In this document: positions 51,876-61,094 of the stretch, piece by piece
Numbering within the stretch: the stretch's first letter is position 1
Layout: each line of letters starts with the position of its first letter
NCBI GenBank assembly: GCA_963739045.1
Contig: CAVTYY010000001.1
Span: 992,001-1,056,000 of the forward strand
Reading direction: 5' to 3'
From: Halobacillus_B sp963739045
GTDB lineage: Bacteria > Bacillota > Bacilli > Bacillales > Halobacillaceae
DNA length: 64,000 nt
Translations under genes and position numbers: made by a program
The notes under the pieces: generated by a model
Database searches by the model: none
Seen by the model: the letters and a program-made list of their open reading frames with translations, nothing else
What the model was told of the DNA's origin: nothing

Positions 51876-53015
51876 ATGGATTTTAAACTTTCAGAAGAAC
51901 AAGAAATGCTTAGAAAAATGGTCAGAGATTTTGCCAAGAATGAAGTGGAACCAACCGCAGCAGAGCGGGATGAAGAGGAGCGGTTCGACCGCGGCATCTT
52001 CGATAAAATGGCGGAGCTCGGACTCACCGGGATTCCTTGGCCGGAAGAGTACGGCGGGATCGGTTCAGACTTCGTCAGCTACGTGATCGCGGTGGAAGAA
52101 TTGTCACGCGTATGTGCGTCTACCGGTGTCACATTATCCGCGCATATTTCTCTTGCCAGCTGGCCGATTTATAAATTCGGAAACGAAGAGCAGAAGAAAA
52201 CATTTCTCGCCCAGCTCGCTTCCGGCGAAAAGCTCGGCGGTTATGCGCTGTCTGAGCCAGGTGCCGGCAGTGACGTTTCTTCCATGCGCACGCAGGCGAA
52301 ACTTGACGGCGATCATTACGTTCTGAATGGCAATAAAGTCTGGATTACCAACGGCGGCGTCGGCGATCTCTATATTGTGTTTGCAAAGACCGATCCAAGT
52401 TCCGGAAGCCGCGGTGTGAGTGCTTTCATCGTGGAAAAAGGAACAGAAGGCTTCACGTTCGGCAAGAAAGAGAAGAAGCTCGGCATCCGCTCGTCACCAA
52501 CGACCGAGCTCATCTTTGAAAATTGTAAAATCCCGAAAGAAAACCTGCTTGGCGAAGAAGGCCAGGGCTTTAAGATTGCCATGATGACGCTGGATGGAGG
52601 CCGTAATGGGATTGCTGCCCAGGCGGTAGGAATCGCTCAAGGCGCGCTTGATGCTTCGGTTGGCTATGCAAAAGAGCGGGAACAATTCGGCAAACCGATT
52701 GCCAAGCACCAGGGGGTTTCCTTCAAGATTGCCGATATGGCGACCGAAATCGAAGCGGCTCGTCTGTTAACCTACCAGGCGGCTTATTTGGAATCAGAAG
52801 GTCTGCCTTATGCCAAAGCATCAGCAATGGCTAAACTTTTCGCCGGCGATTCTGCGATGAGAATTACCACAGAAGCGGTACAGGTTCATGGCGGCTATGG
52901 CTATACCAAGGATTATCCGGTCGAACGCTATATGCGCGATGCGAAAATTACGCAAATTTATGAAGGTACGAACGAGATCCAGCGGCTGGTCATCGGCCGG
53001 ATGGTAACCCAGTAA
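51876..53015 (+). CDS. acdA: Acyl-CoA dehydrogenase AcdA (379 aa)
   Basis: A second acyl-CoA dehydrogenase with the same landmarks (GYALSEPGAGSDVSSM, VWITNGGVGDLYIVFA, QVHGGYGYTKDYPVERYMRD, IYEGTNEIQR). It is closest in position and type to B. subtilis AcdA, which follows fadF. Two tandem paralogues suggest division of labour, for example straight-chain against branched-chain substrates such as isobutyryl-CoA (inference). RBS AAGGAGGAGC lies before ATG 51876. Confidence 0.93.
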   Translation: MDFKLSEEQEMLRKMVRDFAKNEVEPTAAERDEEERFDRGIFDKMAELGLTGIPWPEEYGGIGSDFVSYVIAVEELSRVCASTGVTLSAHISLASWPIYKFGNEEQKKTFLAQLASGEKLGGYALSEPGAGSDVSSMRTQAKLDGDHYVLNGNKVWITNGGVGDLYIVFAKTDPSSGSRGVSAFIVEKGTEGFTFGKKEKKLGIRSSPTTELIFENCKIPKENLLGEEGQGFKIAMMTLDGGRNGIAAQAVGIAQGALDASVGYAKEREQFGKPIAKHQGVSFKIADMATEIEAARLLTYQAAYLESEGLPYAKASAMAKLFAGDSAMRITTEAVQVHGGYGYTKDYPVERYMRDAKITQIYEGTNEIQRLVIGRMVTQ

Positions 53016-53033
53016 TCGAAGGGACGATCAACT

Positions 53034-53984
53034 ATGCACCCGCTCGCTGAACGGATTCAGAAACAGGATATGCGCGCCCTCGCCCGGGCAATCACTGTCG
53101 TTGAGAGTGATGAACAGCAGAAGCTGGAGCTGATGAGTGATATTTTCTCGATAAAGAAACAGGCCCATCATATCGGGATTACCGGTTCGCCTGGCGCCGG
53201 GAAAAGCTCACTCATTAATCGGCTGCTGACTTTCCTGCGTGCCCAGAACTTAACCGTCGCGGTGATTGCCGTTGATCCGACGAGTCCTTTCAGCGGTGGA
53301 TCTCTGCTCGGGGACCGGACACGCATGAATCAGCACTTTACCGATCCAGGCATTTTCATTCGCAGCATGGCGACTCGCGGCAGCCTCGGAGGTCTTGCTC
53401 GTGCGACGAAGGATGCGATCCGGGTCTGTGATGCGTACGGGTTTGATGTGATTCTTGTGGAAACCGTCGGAGTCGGCCAGTCGGAGCTCGATATTATGAA
53501 AGTCGTCGATACGACTGGGCTGGTCCTTACCCCCAACAGCGGGGACGTTCTGCAGATTTTTAAAGCAGGGATTATGGAAATTGCCGACTTGTTTATTATT
53601 AATAAAGCGGATCTTCCCGGTGTGGAAAAGCTGAAAACCACCCTGGAGGAATATATGATGATCGTTAATCCTAAAGGCTGGGTGCCGCCGATTGTTTCGA
53701 CGATTTCCACGGAAAATCAGGGGATGGAAGACGTGTGGCAGGCGATGGCTGATCATCATGCTTATTTGTACCAGACAAGTCAGGGAGAAGACCGGCGCAA
53801 GCAGCAGCTTAAGCTTGAAGTCTATGAATTAATCCGCGAAGAAATCTGGCGTGATGTGCAAGGGAAATTAGAGCGGGATGACCAGAAGCAGACGGCCTTT
53901 CAGAACCCGGAGGCCGATCCATACGAGCTCGCACGCTCCTGGTTTCAAGATTGGATGAGGAGGGAGAATGACGATGCCGAATAA
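53034..53984 (+). CDS. meaB: MeaB-type GTPase, B12 mutase chaperone (316 aa)
   Basis: A G3E-family P-loop GTPase that gates cofactor loading and rescue of acyl-CoA mutases. Walker A is GITGSPGAGKSS near 47-58. Also present are VIAVDPTSPFSGGSLLGDR, RSMATRGSLGGLA, VETVGVGQSE with the switch residues, and NKADLPG for guanine. A separate MeaB beside IcmF is noteworthy because IcmF has its own GTPase domain. It overlaps the TetR gene. Confidence 0.92.
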   Translation: MHPLAERIQKQDMRALARAITVVESDEQQKLELMSDIFSIKKQAHHIGITGSPGAGKSSLINRLLTFLRAQNLTVAVIAVDPTSPFSGGSLLGDRTRMNQHFTDPGIFIRSMATRGSLGGLARATKDAIRVCDAYGFDVILVETVGVGQSELDIMKVVDTTGLVLTPNSGDVLQIFKAGIMEIADLFIINKADLPGVEKLKTTLEEYMMIVNPKGWVPPIVSTISTENQGMEDVWQAMADHHAYLYQTSQGEDRRKQQLKLEVYELIREEIWRDVQGKLERDDQKQTAFQNPEADPYELARSWFQDWMRRENDDAE

Positions 53985-54603
53985 TCAAGTTCCTTCTTCC
54001 ATAAAGGATGAAGCGCTCGTGTGGAAACGACGGAATCAAATGATTAAAGGAGCGGTCGCACTCTTTAAAGAGAAGGGGTTTCATAAGACGACCACCAGAG
54101 AAATCGCGAAAGCCTCTGGATTCAGTATTGGGACGCTTTATGAGTACATCCGGAAAAAAGAAGATGTGCTCTTTCTCGTGTGCGATTCGATTTACCAGCG
54201 CGTGAAGGAACGGATGGAAGCGTCGATTGACCCGAATCAGACGAGCGTCGAAAGTCTTGTGGAGGCGATCCGCTCTTATTTCCAGCTGATGGATGACATG
54301 CAGGATGAAGTTCTGGTTATGTATCAGGAGGTTAAATCGCTGTCGAAAGACGCCCAGGATTATGTGCTTCAGAAAGAGCGCGATATGGTAGCGATGCTGG
54401 AGCAAGTGATTGTAAACAGTGTGACTGAACCCATTTCTGAAGAAGACGTGACCTTAATTGCTAATAATATTTTCGTCCAGGGACAGATGTGGGGATTCAG
54501 GCGCTGGATTCTCAATCGAACGTTCACGCTGGACAGCTATATAGACAGACAAACGCAGCTCTTGCTTCATGGATTAAGTAAAGAAGTAAAAGAATTGTCC
54601 TAA
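53968..54603 (+). CDS. TetR/AcrR family transcriptional regulator (211 aa)
   Basis: An N-terminal helix-turn-helix (GAVALFKEKGFHKTTTREIA, then KASGFSIGTLYEYIRKKED, about 28-66) and a helical ligand-binding domain of the type seen in fatty-acid and acyl-CoA responsive regulators (FadR, PaaR). Its place inside the acyl-CoA operon and the shared palindromes at 46250 and 48579 suggest local control. ATG 53968 overlaps meaB behind AGGAGGGAG. A second ATG two codons on is also possible. Confidence 0.88.
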   Translation: MTMPNNQVPSSIKDEALVWKRRNQMIKGAVALFKEKGFHKTTTREIAKASGFSIGTLYEYIRKKEDVLFLVCDSIYQRVKERMEASIDPNQTSVESLVEAIRSYFQLMDDMQDEVLVMYQEVKSLSKDAQDYVLQKERDMVAMLEQVIVNSVTEPISEEDVTLIANNIFVQGQMWGFRRWILNRTFTLDSYIDRQTQLLLHGLSKEVKELS

Positions 54604-54621
54604 TAAAGGAGGAGGCTACAC

Positions 54622-57600
54622 ATGGAACAGCCTACTTTGTATACACCAAAGCATCCGGTGCGGTTTGTGACTTCATCGAGCTTGTTCGATGGTCATGACG
54701 CATCCATCAATATTATGCGGCGCATCCTGCAGTCAACGGGAGCAGAAGTGATCCACCTCGGTCATAACCGCTCCGTGGAAGATGTAGTGAATGCCGCGAT
54801 TCAAGAAGACGCGCAGGGCATTGCGATTTCTTCTTATCAAGGCGGGCATGTAGAATATTTCAAATACATGGTCGATCTGTTGAAGGAAAGAGGCGCGAGC
54901 CATATCCGTGTTTACGGAGGCGGAGGCGGGGTTATTATCCCTCGTGAAATTAAAGAGCTTCACAACTATGGTGTCGCCCGCGTATTCTCGCCGGAAGACG
55001 GACGTTCCCTCGGTCTGCAGGGGATGATCAACCTCATGATAGAAGAGTGCGATTTCATTCCGCCGCTTGATGTGGAAAAAGGGGTCGAAGAATTATCCAA
55101 CGGCAGCCACCAGGCCGTGGCCCGGTTTATTACTTATGTCGAGAATACACCGAAAGAAGATCGGGAAGCCGTTGCAGCATTTGAATCGGCTGTTGCGAAA
55201 ACGACGGAGAAACAAATCCCAGTGCTCGGGATCACCGGAACAGGCGGAGCGGGGAAAAGCTCCCTCACCGATGAACTGATCCGCCGGTTTATTAATGAAA
55301 TTCCGGATAAAAAGATTGCCATCCTGTCCGTCGATCCGACGAAAAAGAAAACAGGCGGCGCGCTGCTTGGCGACCGCATCCGCATGAATGCGATTTTCAA
55401 TCCGCGTGTGTATATGCGCTCATTAGCGACCCGAGATGCCCGCTCAGAGCTTTCCACCGCGATTGAAGAAGCGATCCAGGTAACGAAAGCGGCCGGCTTT
55501 GATTTTGTTATTGTCGAAACGAGCGGAATCGGCCAGGGGGATGCAGCGATCACCGATATCACCGATTTGTCTATGTATGTGATGACCGCAGAGTTCGGAG
55601 CACCGTCGCAGCTTGAGAAGATCGATATGATCGATTTTGCCGACTTTATTGTGATTAATAAATTCGAGCAGAAGGGCTCACAGGATGCGATGAATCAAGT
55701 ACGGAAGCAATATGAACGCAGTCACATGCTTTTCCACGAAGATACCAGCGAGTTTCCGGTTTACGGAACGATTGCCAGTCAGTTTAATGATCCAGGCACG
55801 AACACGCTGTTCGCTGCGATTGTCGATAAGCTGAATGACCAATTTGAATGGCAGGATGATACATCATTCGAGCGGGTCAGTAAAGTAGAAAAGCAGAATG
55901 TGATTATTCCGAATGAACGTCAGCAATACTTACGTGATATTTCCATGGCCGTAAGAGATTATCATAAACAAACAGAGAATCAGGCCGATAAGGCGCGTAA
56001 GCTTTATCAGCTGAAGGGGACGCTAGACCAGCTCGAGCAGGGAGAAGCGAAAGCGAGCATTGAACGTCTGGTTGAGGATTACGAGAAGTCACTGGACCGG
56101 GAAGCGGCTGATAAATTAGCCGATTGGGAAGACTTGCACAAACGTTACAGCGGGGACACATACACCTTTAAAGTGAGAGATAAAGAGATCACGATGGACA
56201 TTGTCACAGAAAGCCTGTCCGGTTTAAAGGTTCCTAAAGTAGCGCTGCCGAAATACTCCGACTGGGGAGACCGCTTAACATGGCTGTTGAAAGAAAACGT
56301 ACCAGGAGCCTTTCCGTTTACAGCCGGCGTCTTTCCGTTCAAGCGAAAAGGAGAAGATCCGAAGCGTCAGTTTGCCGGAGAAGGGACGCCGGAACGCACC
56401 AACCGAAGATTCCACTACCTTTCCAAAGGAGATGAAGCGAAGCGGTTAAGTACCGCATTCGACTCTGTAACTCTTTATGGTGAAGACCCGGATGAACGTC
56501 CGGACATTTACGGAAAAGTCGGCGAAAGCGGGGTTAATATTTGTACCCTCGAAGATATGAAAAAGCTGTACGATGGCTTTGACCTCGTCGATCCGAAAAC
56601 GTCGGTATCGATGACGATCAACGGGCCCGCGCCGATCATTCTCGCGATGTATTTCAATACGGCAATTGATCAGCAGCTGGAGAAATTCGAGCAGGAGAAC
56701 AACCGGAAGCCGAACGCCGAGGAAGCAGCGAAAATTAAAGAAGAAACCATTCACGTGGTGCGGGGTACCGTTCAGGCCGATATTCTGAAAGAGGATCAGG
56801 GCCAGAACACGTGTATCTTCTCGACAGAATTCGCCCTGCGGATGATGGGAGATATTCAGCAGTATTTCATCGACTATCAAGTGCGTAACTACTATTCCGT
56901 TTCGATCTCTGGCTATCATATTGCCGAAGCTGGAGCGAACCCGATTACACAGCTGGCGTTTACACTGGCGAATGGCTTCACGTACGTCGAGTACTACTTG
57001 AGCCGCGGCATGGATATTAATAAATTCGCACCGAATCTCTCGTTCTTCTTCTCGAATGGACTGGATCCGGAATATACCGTGCTTGGCCGTGTGGCGCGCC
57101 GCATCTGGGCGATCGTCATGAAAAATAAATACGGAGCGAACGAACGCAGCCAGAAACTGAAATATCATATTCAGACGTCCGGCCGTTCCCTGCACGCTCA
57201 GGAAATTGATTTTAACGATATCCGGACCACACTGCAGGCGTTGATTGCCATCCAGGATAACTGCAACTCGCTGCACACCAACTCCTATGATGAAGCGATC
57301 ACCACACCGACGGAGGAATCCGTACGACGGGCGATGGCGATCCAAATGATCATCAGCAAAGAGTTCGGTTTAACGAAAAATGAGAATTCCCTGCAAGGTT
57401 CGTACATTATCCGCGAACTGACCGATCTTGTCGAAGAAGCGGTTCTGCAGGAGTTTGAAAGCATCAATGACCGCGGCGGAGTGCTCGGCGCCATGGAACG
57501 CCAGTATCAGCGCGGCAAAATCCAGGAAGAATCGCTTTATTATGAAGGCAAGAAGCATTCAGGAGATTTACCGATTGTCGGCGTAAATACGTACCTGAAT

Positions 57601-57867
57601 CCGAATCCGCCATCAGAAGAAGAAATTGATGCCATGGAAATTGCCAGAGCCGGCAAGGACGAGAAAGAACATCAAATTAAAGAACTACGCAGCTTCCAGC
57701 AAGCGAACGAAAGTGAAAGCGGACAGGCACTTCGTCGTTTACAGGAAGTCGCACAAAGCGGCGGAAACGTGTTTGCAGAATTAATGGAAACCGTTAAAGT
57801 GGCCAGCCTCGGTCAAATTACCAACGCATTATACGAAGTAGGCGGCCAATATCGCCGCAATATGTAA
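54622..57867 (+). CDS. icmF: Fused isobutyryl-CoA mutase IcmF (1081 aa)
   Basis: A B12-dependent mutase that interconverts isobutyryl-CoA and n-butyryl-CoA, with its own G-protein. Order: a cobalamin-binding domain with the lower-ligand His in FDGHDASINI near 18-25 and SSYQGGHVEYF; a MeaB-like GTPase domain (GITGTGGAGKSS near 203, SVDPTKKKTGGALLGDR); then a mutase barrel from about 520 (GVFPFKRKGEDPKRQFAG, TVQADILKEDQGQNTC, ISGYHIAEAGANP). The GVFPFKR segment is usual for isobutyryl-CoA mutases rather than methylmalonyl-CoA mutase. It links valine or branched-chain products to beta-oxidation. Confidence 0.95.
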   Translation: MEQPTLYTPKHPVRFVTSSSLFDGHDASINIMRRILQSTGAEVIHLGHNRSVEDVVNAAIQEDAQGIAISSYQGGHVEYFKYMVDLLKERGASHIRVYGGGGGVIIPREIKELHNYGVARVFSPEDGRSLGLQGMINLMIEECDFIPPLDVEKGVEELSNGSHQAVARFITYVENTPKEDREAVAAFESAVAKTTEKQIPVLGITGTGGAGKSSLTDELIRRFINEIPDKKIAILSVDPTKKKTGGALLGDRIRMNAIFNPRVYMRSLATRDARSELSTAIEEAIQVTKAAGFDFVIVETSGIGQGDAAITDITDLSMYVMTAEFGAPSQLEKIDMIDFADFIVINKFEQKGSQDAMNQVRKQYERSHMLFHEDTSEFPVYGTIASQFNDPGTNTLFAAIVDKLNDQFEWQDDTSFERVSKVEKQNVIIPNERQQYLRDISMAVRDYHKQTENQADKARKLYQLKGTLDQLEQGEAKASIERLVEDYEKSLDREAADKLADWEDLHKRYSGDTYTFKVRDKEITMDIVTESLSGLKVPKVALPKYSDWGDRLTWLLKENVPGAFPFTAGVFPFKRKGEDPKRQFAGEGTPERTNRRFHYLSKGDEAKRLSTAFDSVTLYGEDPDERPDIYGKVGESGVNICTLEDMKKLYDGFDLVDPKTSVSMTINGPAPIILAMYFNTAIDQQLEKFEQENNRKPNAEEAAKIKEETIHVVRGTVQADILKEDQGQNTCIFSTEFALRMMGDIQQYFIDYQVRNYYSVSISGYHIAEAGANPITQLAFTLANGFTYVEYYLSRGMDINKFAPNLSFFFSNGLDPEYTVLGRVARRIWAIVMKNKYGANERSQKLKYHIQTSGRSLHAQEIDFNDIRTTLQALIAIQDNCNSLHTNSYDEAITTPTEESVRRAMAIQMIISKEFGLTKNENSLQGSYIIRELTDLVEEAVLQEFESINDRGGVLGAMERQYQRGKIQEESLYYEGKKHSGDLPIVGVNTYLNPNPPSEEEIDAMEIARAGKDEKEHQIKELRSFQQANESESGQALRRLQEVAQSGGNVFAELMETVKVASLGQITNALYEVGGQYRRNM

Positions 57868-57875
57868 GGGACAAT

Positions 57876-57905
57876 GGGGACAGGTACCGATGTCCCCTTT
57901 TTCTA
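57876..57905 (+). terminator. First terminator after icmF
   Basis: Stem GGGGACA/TGTCCCC, 8-nt loop, then TTTTTC, 8 bp after the stop. Confidence 0.75.
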
Positions 57906-57911
57906 TTTTCG

Positions 57912-57951
57912 CCCTAATTCCCTCCGTTCGTAGGGAATTAGGGGTTTTTTT
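57912..57951 (+). terminator. Second terminator after icmF
   Basis: A perfect 12-bp stem CCCTAATTCCCT/AGGGAATTAGGG followed by G and seven T. Two terminators in series close off the long operon. Confidence 0.88.
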
Positions 57952-58071
57952 GTAGAAAATTTCATATGTTTCGACGGGATGCAGTGGAATTCGACACCGC
58001 CGATCTGGGATAATATAGAAAAAGAGAACTTACGTATAGGGGAGGAAATTCTTATTAAAGGAGAGCCTAAA

Positions 58072-59343
58072 ATGGGAGTTTCCGGACGTATTATTAAATA
58101 CGTGAGAAACCAAAAGGGTGTAACACAGGAATCCCTGGCGGAAGGGATTTGCTCCGTTTCCTATTTGAGTAAAGTCGAAAATGAAACCCTGGAACCAAGT
58201 CAGGAAATTCTTGATTTGCTGGGGGAGCGGCTGCAAATTGCTCCGGGGGAACGACACGGCGAAAGATGTGAGGTTTTAAAGAAAGAATTGTTTCACTGGT
58301 ATCATTTAATGAAGCATGACCTGATGGATAAGGCTGGCCGGGTATACCGGGAGCTTTCGGATAGTTTTCCCCATCCGATCTATGAAGACTTAAACGATTA
58401 CTTTTATTTATTTCGCTTCCGTTATGAAGTCGCCGAGCGCAAGGAAGCAAAAGTCCATTCGGGAGCAGAAAATCTTAAGCAATGGCTGCCGCTCTGGAAA
58501 GGAGACCGCCGCTTCTTGGCTTATAAAATGCTCGGCTTTTACTATGATATGGTCAACGAACACCGACGCGCACTGGATTATTTTCTTTCCGCAGAAAATC
58601 AAACAGACCGAACCCTGGATGAGCAGGATCCTGAATTGCTCTATTTTACAGGGCGGTGTTATTTAAAGATTGGTCTTCCCGTTAAAGCTATTTCCCATGT
58701 GGAAGGCGCTTTGAAGTACTATCAGGACAGTCTCAGCCAGCGCTGCGTGCTGAAATGCAAACTGCTGCTTGCCCGCTGCTATCACAAACTGGGAGAAGAT
58801 GAACTGGCTTTCGCCCATTTAAATAAGATCATTTCACTTGAGGATAAAGGGGTCGAGGAGGAATGGATTGGGAAGGCCTATTATTTACTTGGACTGCTGA
58901 CCGCAGAAAAAGGGAACACGCGGGAGGCGCTCAGCCTGCTTTACCAGGCGCTTGAGTATTTGCACGGCAGAGGAGAAGAATACGTGTCTGCCTGCTATCA
59001 CCTCGCCAAAATTCACCAGGGGCTGGATCATTTTGAGGAGGCGGCCATCAATATTCAGGAAGGACTGGATTACACGGCAGACATGAAGCAGAATTACCGC
59101 CTGTACATCCTGGAAGCGGTCGTAAGCGGGACCATCGATTCACTTGCCTGCTTGAATAAAATTGAAAACGAAATCCTCCCTTACTTTTACGAACATGATC
59201 ACCGCGAGGAATGTTTAGAAGCACTAGAATTACTGGCTGAAGTCTTCCTGGAAAAAGGAAACTATAAGAAATCAGCCACCTTGTACCACCAAGCCTGCCA
59301 CTATCGTAAGCAAGGAGCAGACATCCTGCATGCTCCGCTGTAG
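58072..59343 (+). CDS. RRNPP-type regulator: XRE helix-turn-helix plus TPR (423 aa)
   Basis: The N-terminal XRE domain (GRIIKYVRNQKGVTQESLAE, SVSYLSKVENETLEPS, about 4-60) is followed by some seven to nine TPR helical pairs to the end (for example ELLYFTGRCYLKIGLPVKAI, KAYYLLGLLTAEKGNTREAL). This is the layout of PlcR/NprR/Rap-like peptide-sensing regulators. No small exported peptide gene is seen on either side. ATG 58072 with AAAGGAGAGCC is chosen over an open frame that begins at 57979. Confidence 0.82.
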   Translation: MGVSGRIIKYVRNQKGVTQESLAEGICSVSYLSKVENETLEPSQEILDLLGERLQIAPGERHGERCEVLKKELFHWYHLMKHDLMDKAGRVYRELSDSFPHPIYEDLNDYFYLFRFRYEVAERKEAKVHSGAENLKQWLPLWKGDRRFLAYKMLGFYYDMVNEHRRALDYFLSAENQTDRTLDEQDPELLYFTGRCYLKIGLPVKAISHVEGALKYYQDSLSQRCVLKCKLLLARCYHKLGEDELAFAHLNKIISLEDKGVEEEWIGKAYYLLGLLTAEKGNTREALSLLYQALEYLHGRGEEYVSACYHLAKIHQGLDHFEEAAINIQEGLDYTADMKQNYRLYILEAVVSGTIDSLACLNKIENEILPYFYEHDHREECLEALELLAEVFLEKGNYKKSATLYHQACHYRKQGADILHAPL

Positions 59344-59388
59344 AAAGCCCTGACCAAACAGAGAAAAGCAGAAAGTCAGGGCTTTTCT
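59344..59388 (+). terminator. Terminator of the RRNPP-type gene
   Basis: A perfect 11-bp stem AAAGCCCTGAC/GTCAGGGCTTT with a 20-nt loop and TCT tail, between convergent genes. Confidence 0.78.
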
Positions 59389-59701
59389 AATGTTCACCGC
59401 CCACCTGATCTTCATCATGGGGCTGATTTATATTTGTTACATAAGGCGCAATCTTCCCATACCATTCGTACGTCACTTCATACGCCTCGCCTGTCTCCAG
59501 CAGCATCCATGTGCTCGGATCCTTGACGTGAAGCTTGTGGTCTTCCACCACAATATAGTAGCCTTCCTTATTATGAATTTTATCTGAAATCACAGCTTCA
59601 CTCAGCTTCTCCGAGTGAATCATGCCATAGTTGGTTACTAACCATATGACGATGACAATTGCACCGATTATGGCACCAATCCAGTTTGAAGGTTTCTTCA
59701 T
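59387..59701 (-). CDS. Uncharacterised membrane-anchored protein (104 aa)
   Basis: One N-terminal helix (WIGAIIGAIVIVIWLVTNYG, about 7-26) would anchor it, with about 78 residues outside (KLSEAVISDKIHNKEGYYIV, VTYEWYGKIAPYVTNINQ). I recognise no family. ATG 59701 is preceded by AAAGGAGAGAGTTGG, a strong site, so the gene is probably real. The end overlaps the terminator of the converging regulator. Confidence 0.65.
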   Translation of the reverse strand: MKKPSNWIGAIIGAIVIVIWLVTNYGMIHSEKLSEAVISDKIHNKEGYYIVVEDHKLHVKDPSTWMLLETGEAYEVTYEWYGKIAPYVTNINQPHDEDQVGGEH

Positions 59702-59847
59702 CCAACTCTCTCCTTTACCGTACAGCTCGCACTTTTAATTTTACGATATATTTCCAGGAACACCAAGTGTCGCGTTTTCCGGGTATGCCGGAAGGGCGAT
59801 TGAGCTATACTGACGGGTAACCGGGAGGCGGGTGGGTTGGTTTTGCT

Positions 59848-60374
59848 TATGCTTGTCGGGTCTGCCCAAGGCGCTTTCCGCATTTCGAATGTCCAGCTGC
59901 AAGGCCCAGACCCTCGAGTCATAAGTCAATCGCCTGCGAGAGGAAAGGGCGCCTCTCTCCGCCGCTTGTCTTATGCTTGTCGGGTCTAACCGGGCCTTTC
60001 CGCATTTCATTGTCCAGCTGCAGCTCGCAGATCCCGTCGGTTCTAAGTGATCAATCTGAAGAGGTGAAAGGCGCACCTCTGCAGCTCGCTCACTTAGCCC
60101 GAGAGATCTAAACGCTCGCTTCCGCATTTCTATTGTCCAGCTGCAGCGCCCAGACCTTCGAGACATAAGTCAATCGCCTGCGAGAGGAAAGGGCGCCTCT
60201 CTCCGCCGCTTGTCTTATGCTTTTCAGGTCTCCCAAGGCGCTTCCGCATTTCTTTGTCCAGCTGCAGCTCGCAGATCCCGTCGGTTCTAAGTGATCAATC
60301 TGAAGAGGTGAAAGGCGCACCTCTGCAGCTCGCTCACTTAGCCCGAGGGATCTAAACGCTCGCTTCCGCATTTC
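59848..60374. repeat. Tandem array of ~120-nt structured repeats, order A(half)-A-B-A-B
   Basis: Full units start at 59890 (A1), 60011 (B1), 60134 (A2) and 60255 (B2), each beginning TGTCCAGCTGC and ending CCGCATTTC. A 3' half of another A unit lies at 59848-59886. B1 and B2 differ at one base; A1 and A2 differ more. Each unit folds into a long interrupted hairpin. In A the apex is GAGAGG/CCTCTC; in B it is AGAGGTG/CACCTCT with CTAAGTGA/TCACTTAG below. Frames translated from these repeats are not genes. The rest of 59702-60486 (59702-59847) shows nothing clear. Confidence 0.85.
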
Positions 60375-60379
60375 TTTAT

Positions 60380-60408
60380 TTGATTTTTGGTTTTTGTGAC
60401 CATATAAT
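60380..60408 (+). promoter_or_regulatory. Sigma-A promoter of rpoE
   Basis: TTGATT, 17-bp spacer, TATAAT, only 5 bp after the last structured repeat. Confidence 0.7.
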
Positions 60409-60486
60409 GAGTGGTATGATTAAATGTGATGCGTATGTATTTGTATTCATATAATAAATTTTTTGAACTTAAAGGGGTGCAGGGTT

Positions 60487-61044
60487 GTGAGTTTAAAAGA
60501 ACTTAGCGAACAGCAGATTAGTGAAATTTCGATGATTGAACTAGCAACATTGGTTCTTGAAGATGAGAAAAAGGCTCTTGATTTTAACGATATGTTTAAT
60601 CGAATTGCGGATCTTAAGGGTTTCACTAATAAGGAAAAAGAAAATTATATCGCTCAATTCTATACCGATATGAATATTGATGGCGGTTTTATGACAATTG
60701 GGACAAACCAGTGGGGACTGAAGCGCTGGTATCCTGTCGAGCAGATGGAAGAAGAAATTGCTAACCTTCCGAAGAATCGCAAGAAGAAAAAGAAGAAGAA
60801 GAAAAAGAAACCTTCCAAACTGCTTGAAGATGAGCTTGGCGTATCCGGTTTCGATGATGAGGATTCAGAAGATCCTGAGGAAGATGTTGAATTGACCGAT
60901 GAGGATCTTGATCTGGATGACGACGATGATGATTACGATGGAGACTATGAAGACGATGACCTTGATGAAGAAGAAGAGGAAATCGTGGAAGACGATATTA
61001 GTTTCATCGGCGACGACGATGAGGATGACGAGGAAGAAGAGTAA
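60487..61044 (+). CDS. rpoE: RNA polymerase delta subunit (185 aa)
   Basis: The Firmicute-specific delta factor that speeds RNA polymerase recycling. The folded N-terminal domain (SMIELATLVLEDEKKALDF, AQFYTDMNIDGGFM, WGLKRWYP) is followed by a lysine run of about ten residues and a tail of about 80 residues almost wholly Asp and Glu, slightly longer and more acidic than in B. subtilis. Start GTG 60487 is supported by family alignment (product starts MSLKELSEQQ). It stands before pyrG as in B. subtilis. Confidence 0.93.
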   Translation: MSLKELSEQQISEISMIELATLVLEDEKKALDFNDMFNRIADLKGFTNKEKENYIAQFYTDMNIDGGFMTIGTNQWGLKRWYPVEQMEEEIANLPKNRKKKKKKKKKKPSKLLEDELGVSGFDDEDSEDPEEDVELTDEDLDLDDDDDDYDGDYEDDDLDEEEEEIVEDDISFIGDDDEDDEEEE

Positions 61045-61058
61045 ATTTTATCCTGAGG

Positions 61059-61087
61059 TTGACTTTCAAATGTCAAATCAGTACAAT
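61059..61087 (+). promoter_or_regulatory. pyrG promoter
   Basis: TTGACT, 17-bp spacer, TACAAT. Seven bases later comes GGGCTC, the start sequence used by CTP-regulated pyrG genes. Confidence 0.8.
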
Positions 61088-61094
61088 TTTATTT

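Noticed and set aside
59741..60371. Minus-strand proteins encoded in the A/B repeats
   Set aside because: They are translations of palindromic repeats, nearly identical to each other, with no ribosome site. Such frames are common artefacts of this repeat type.
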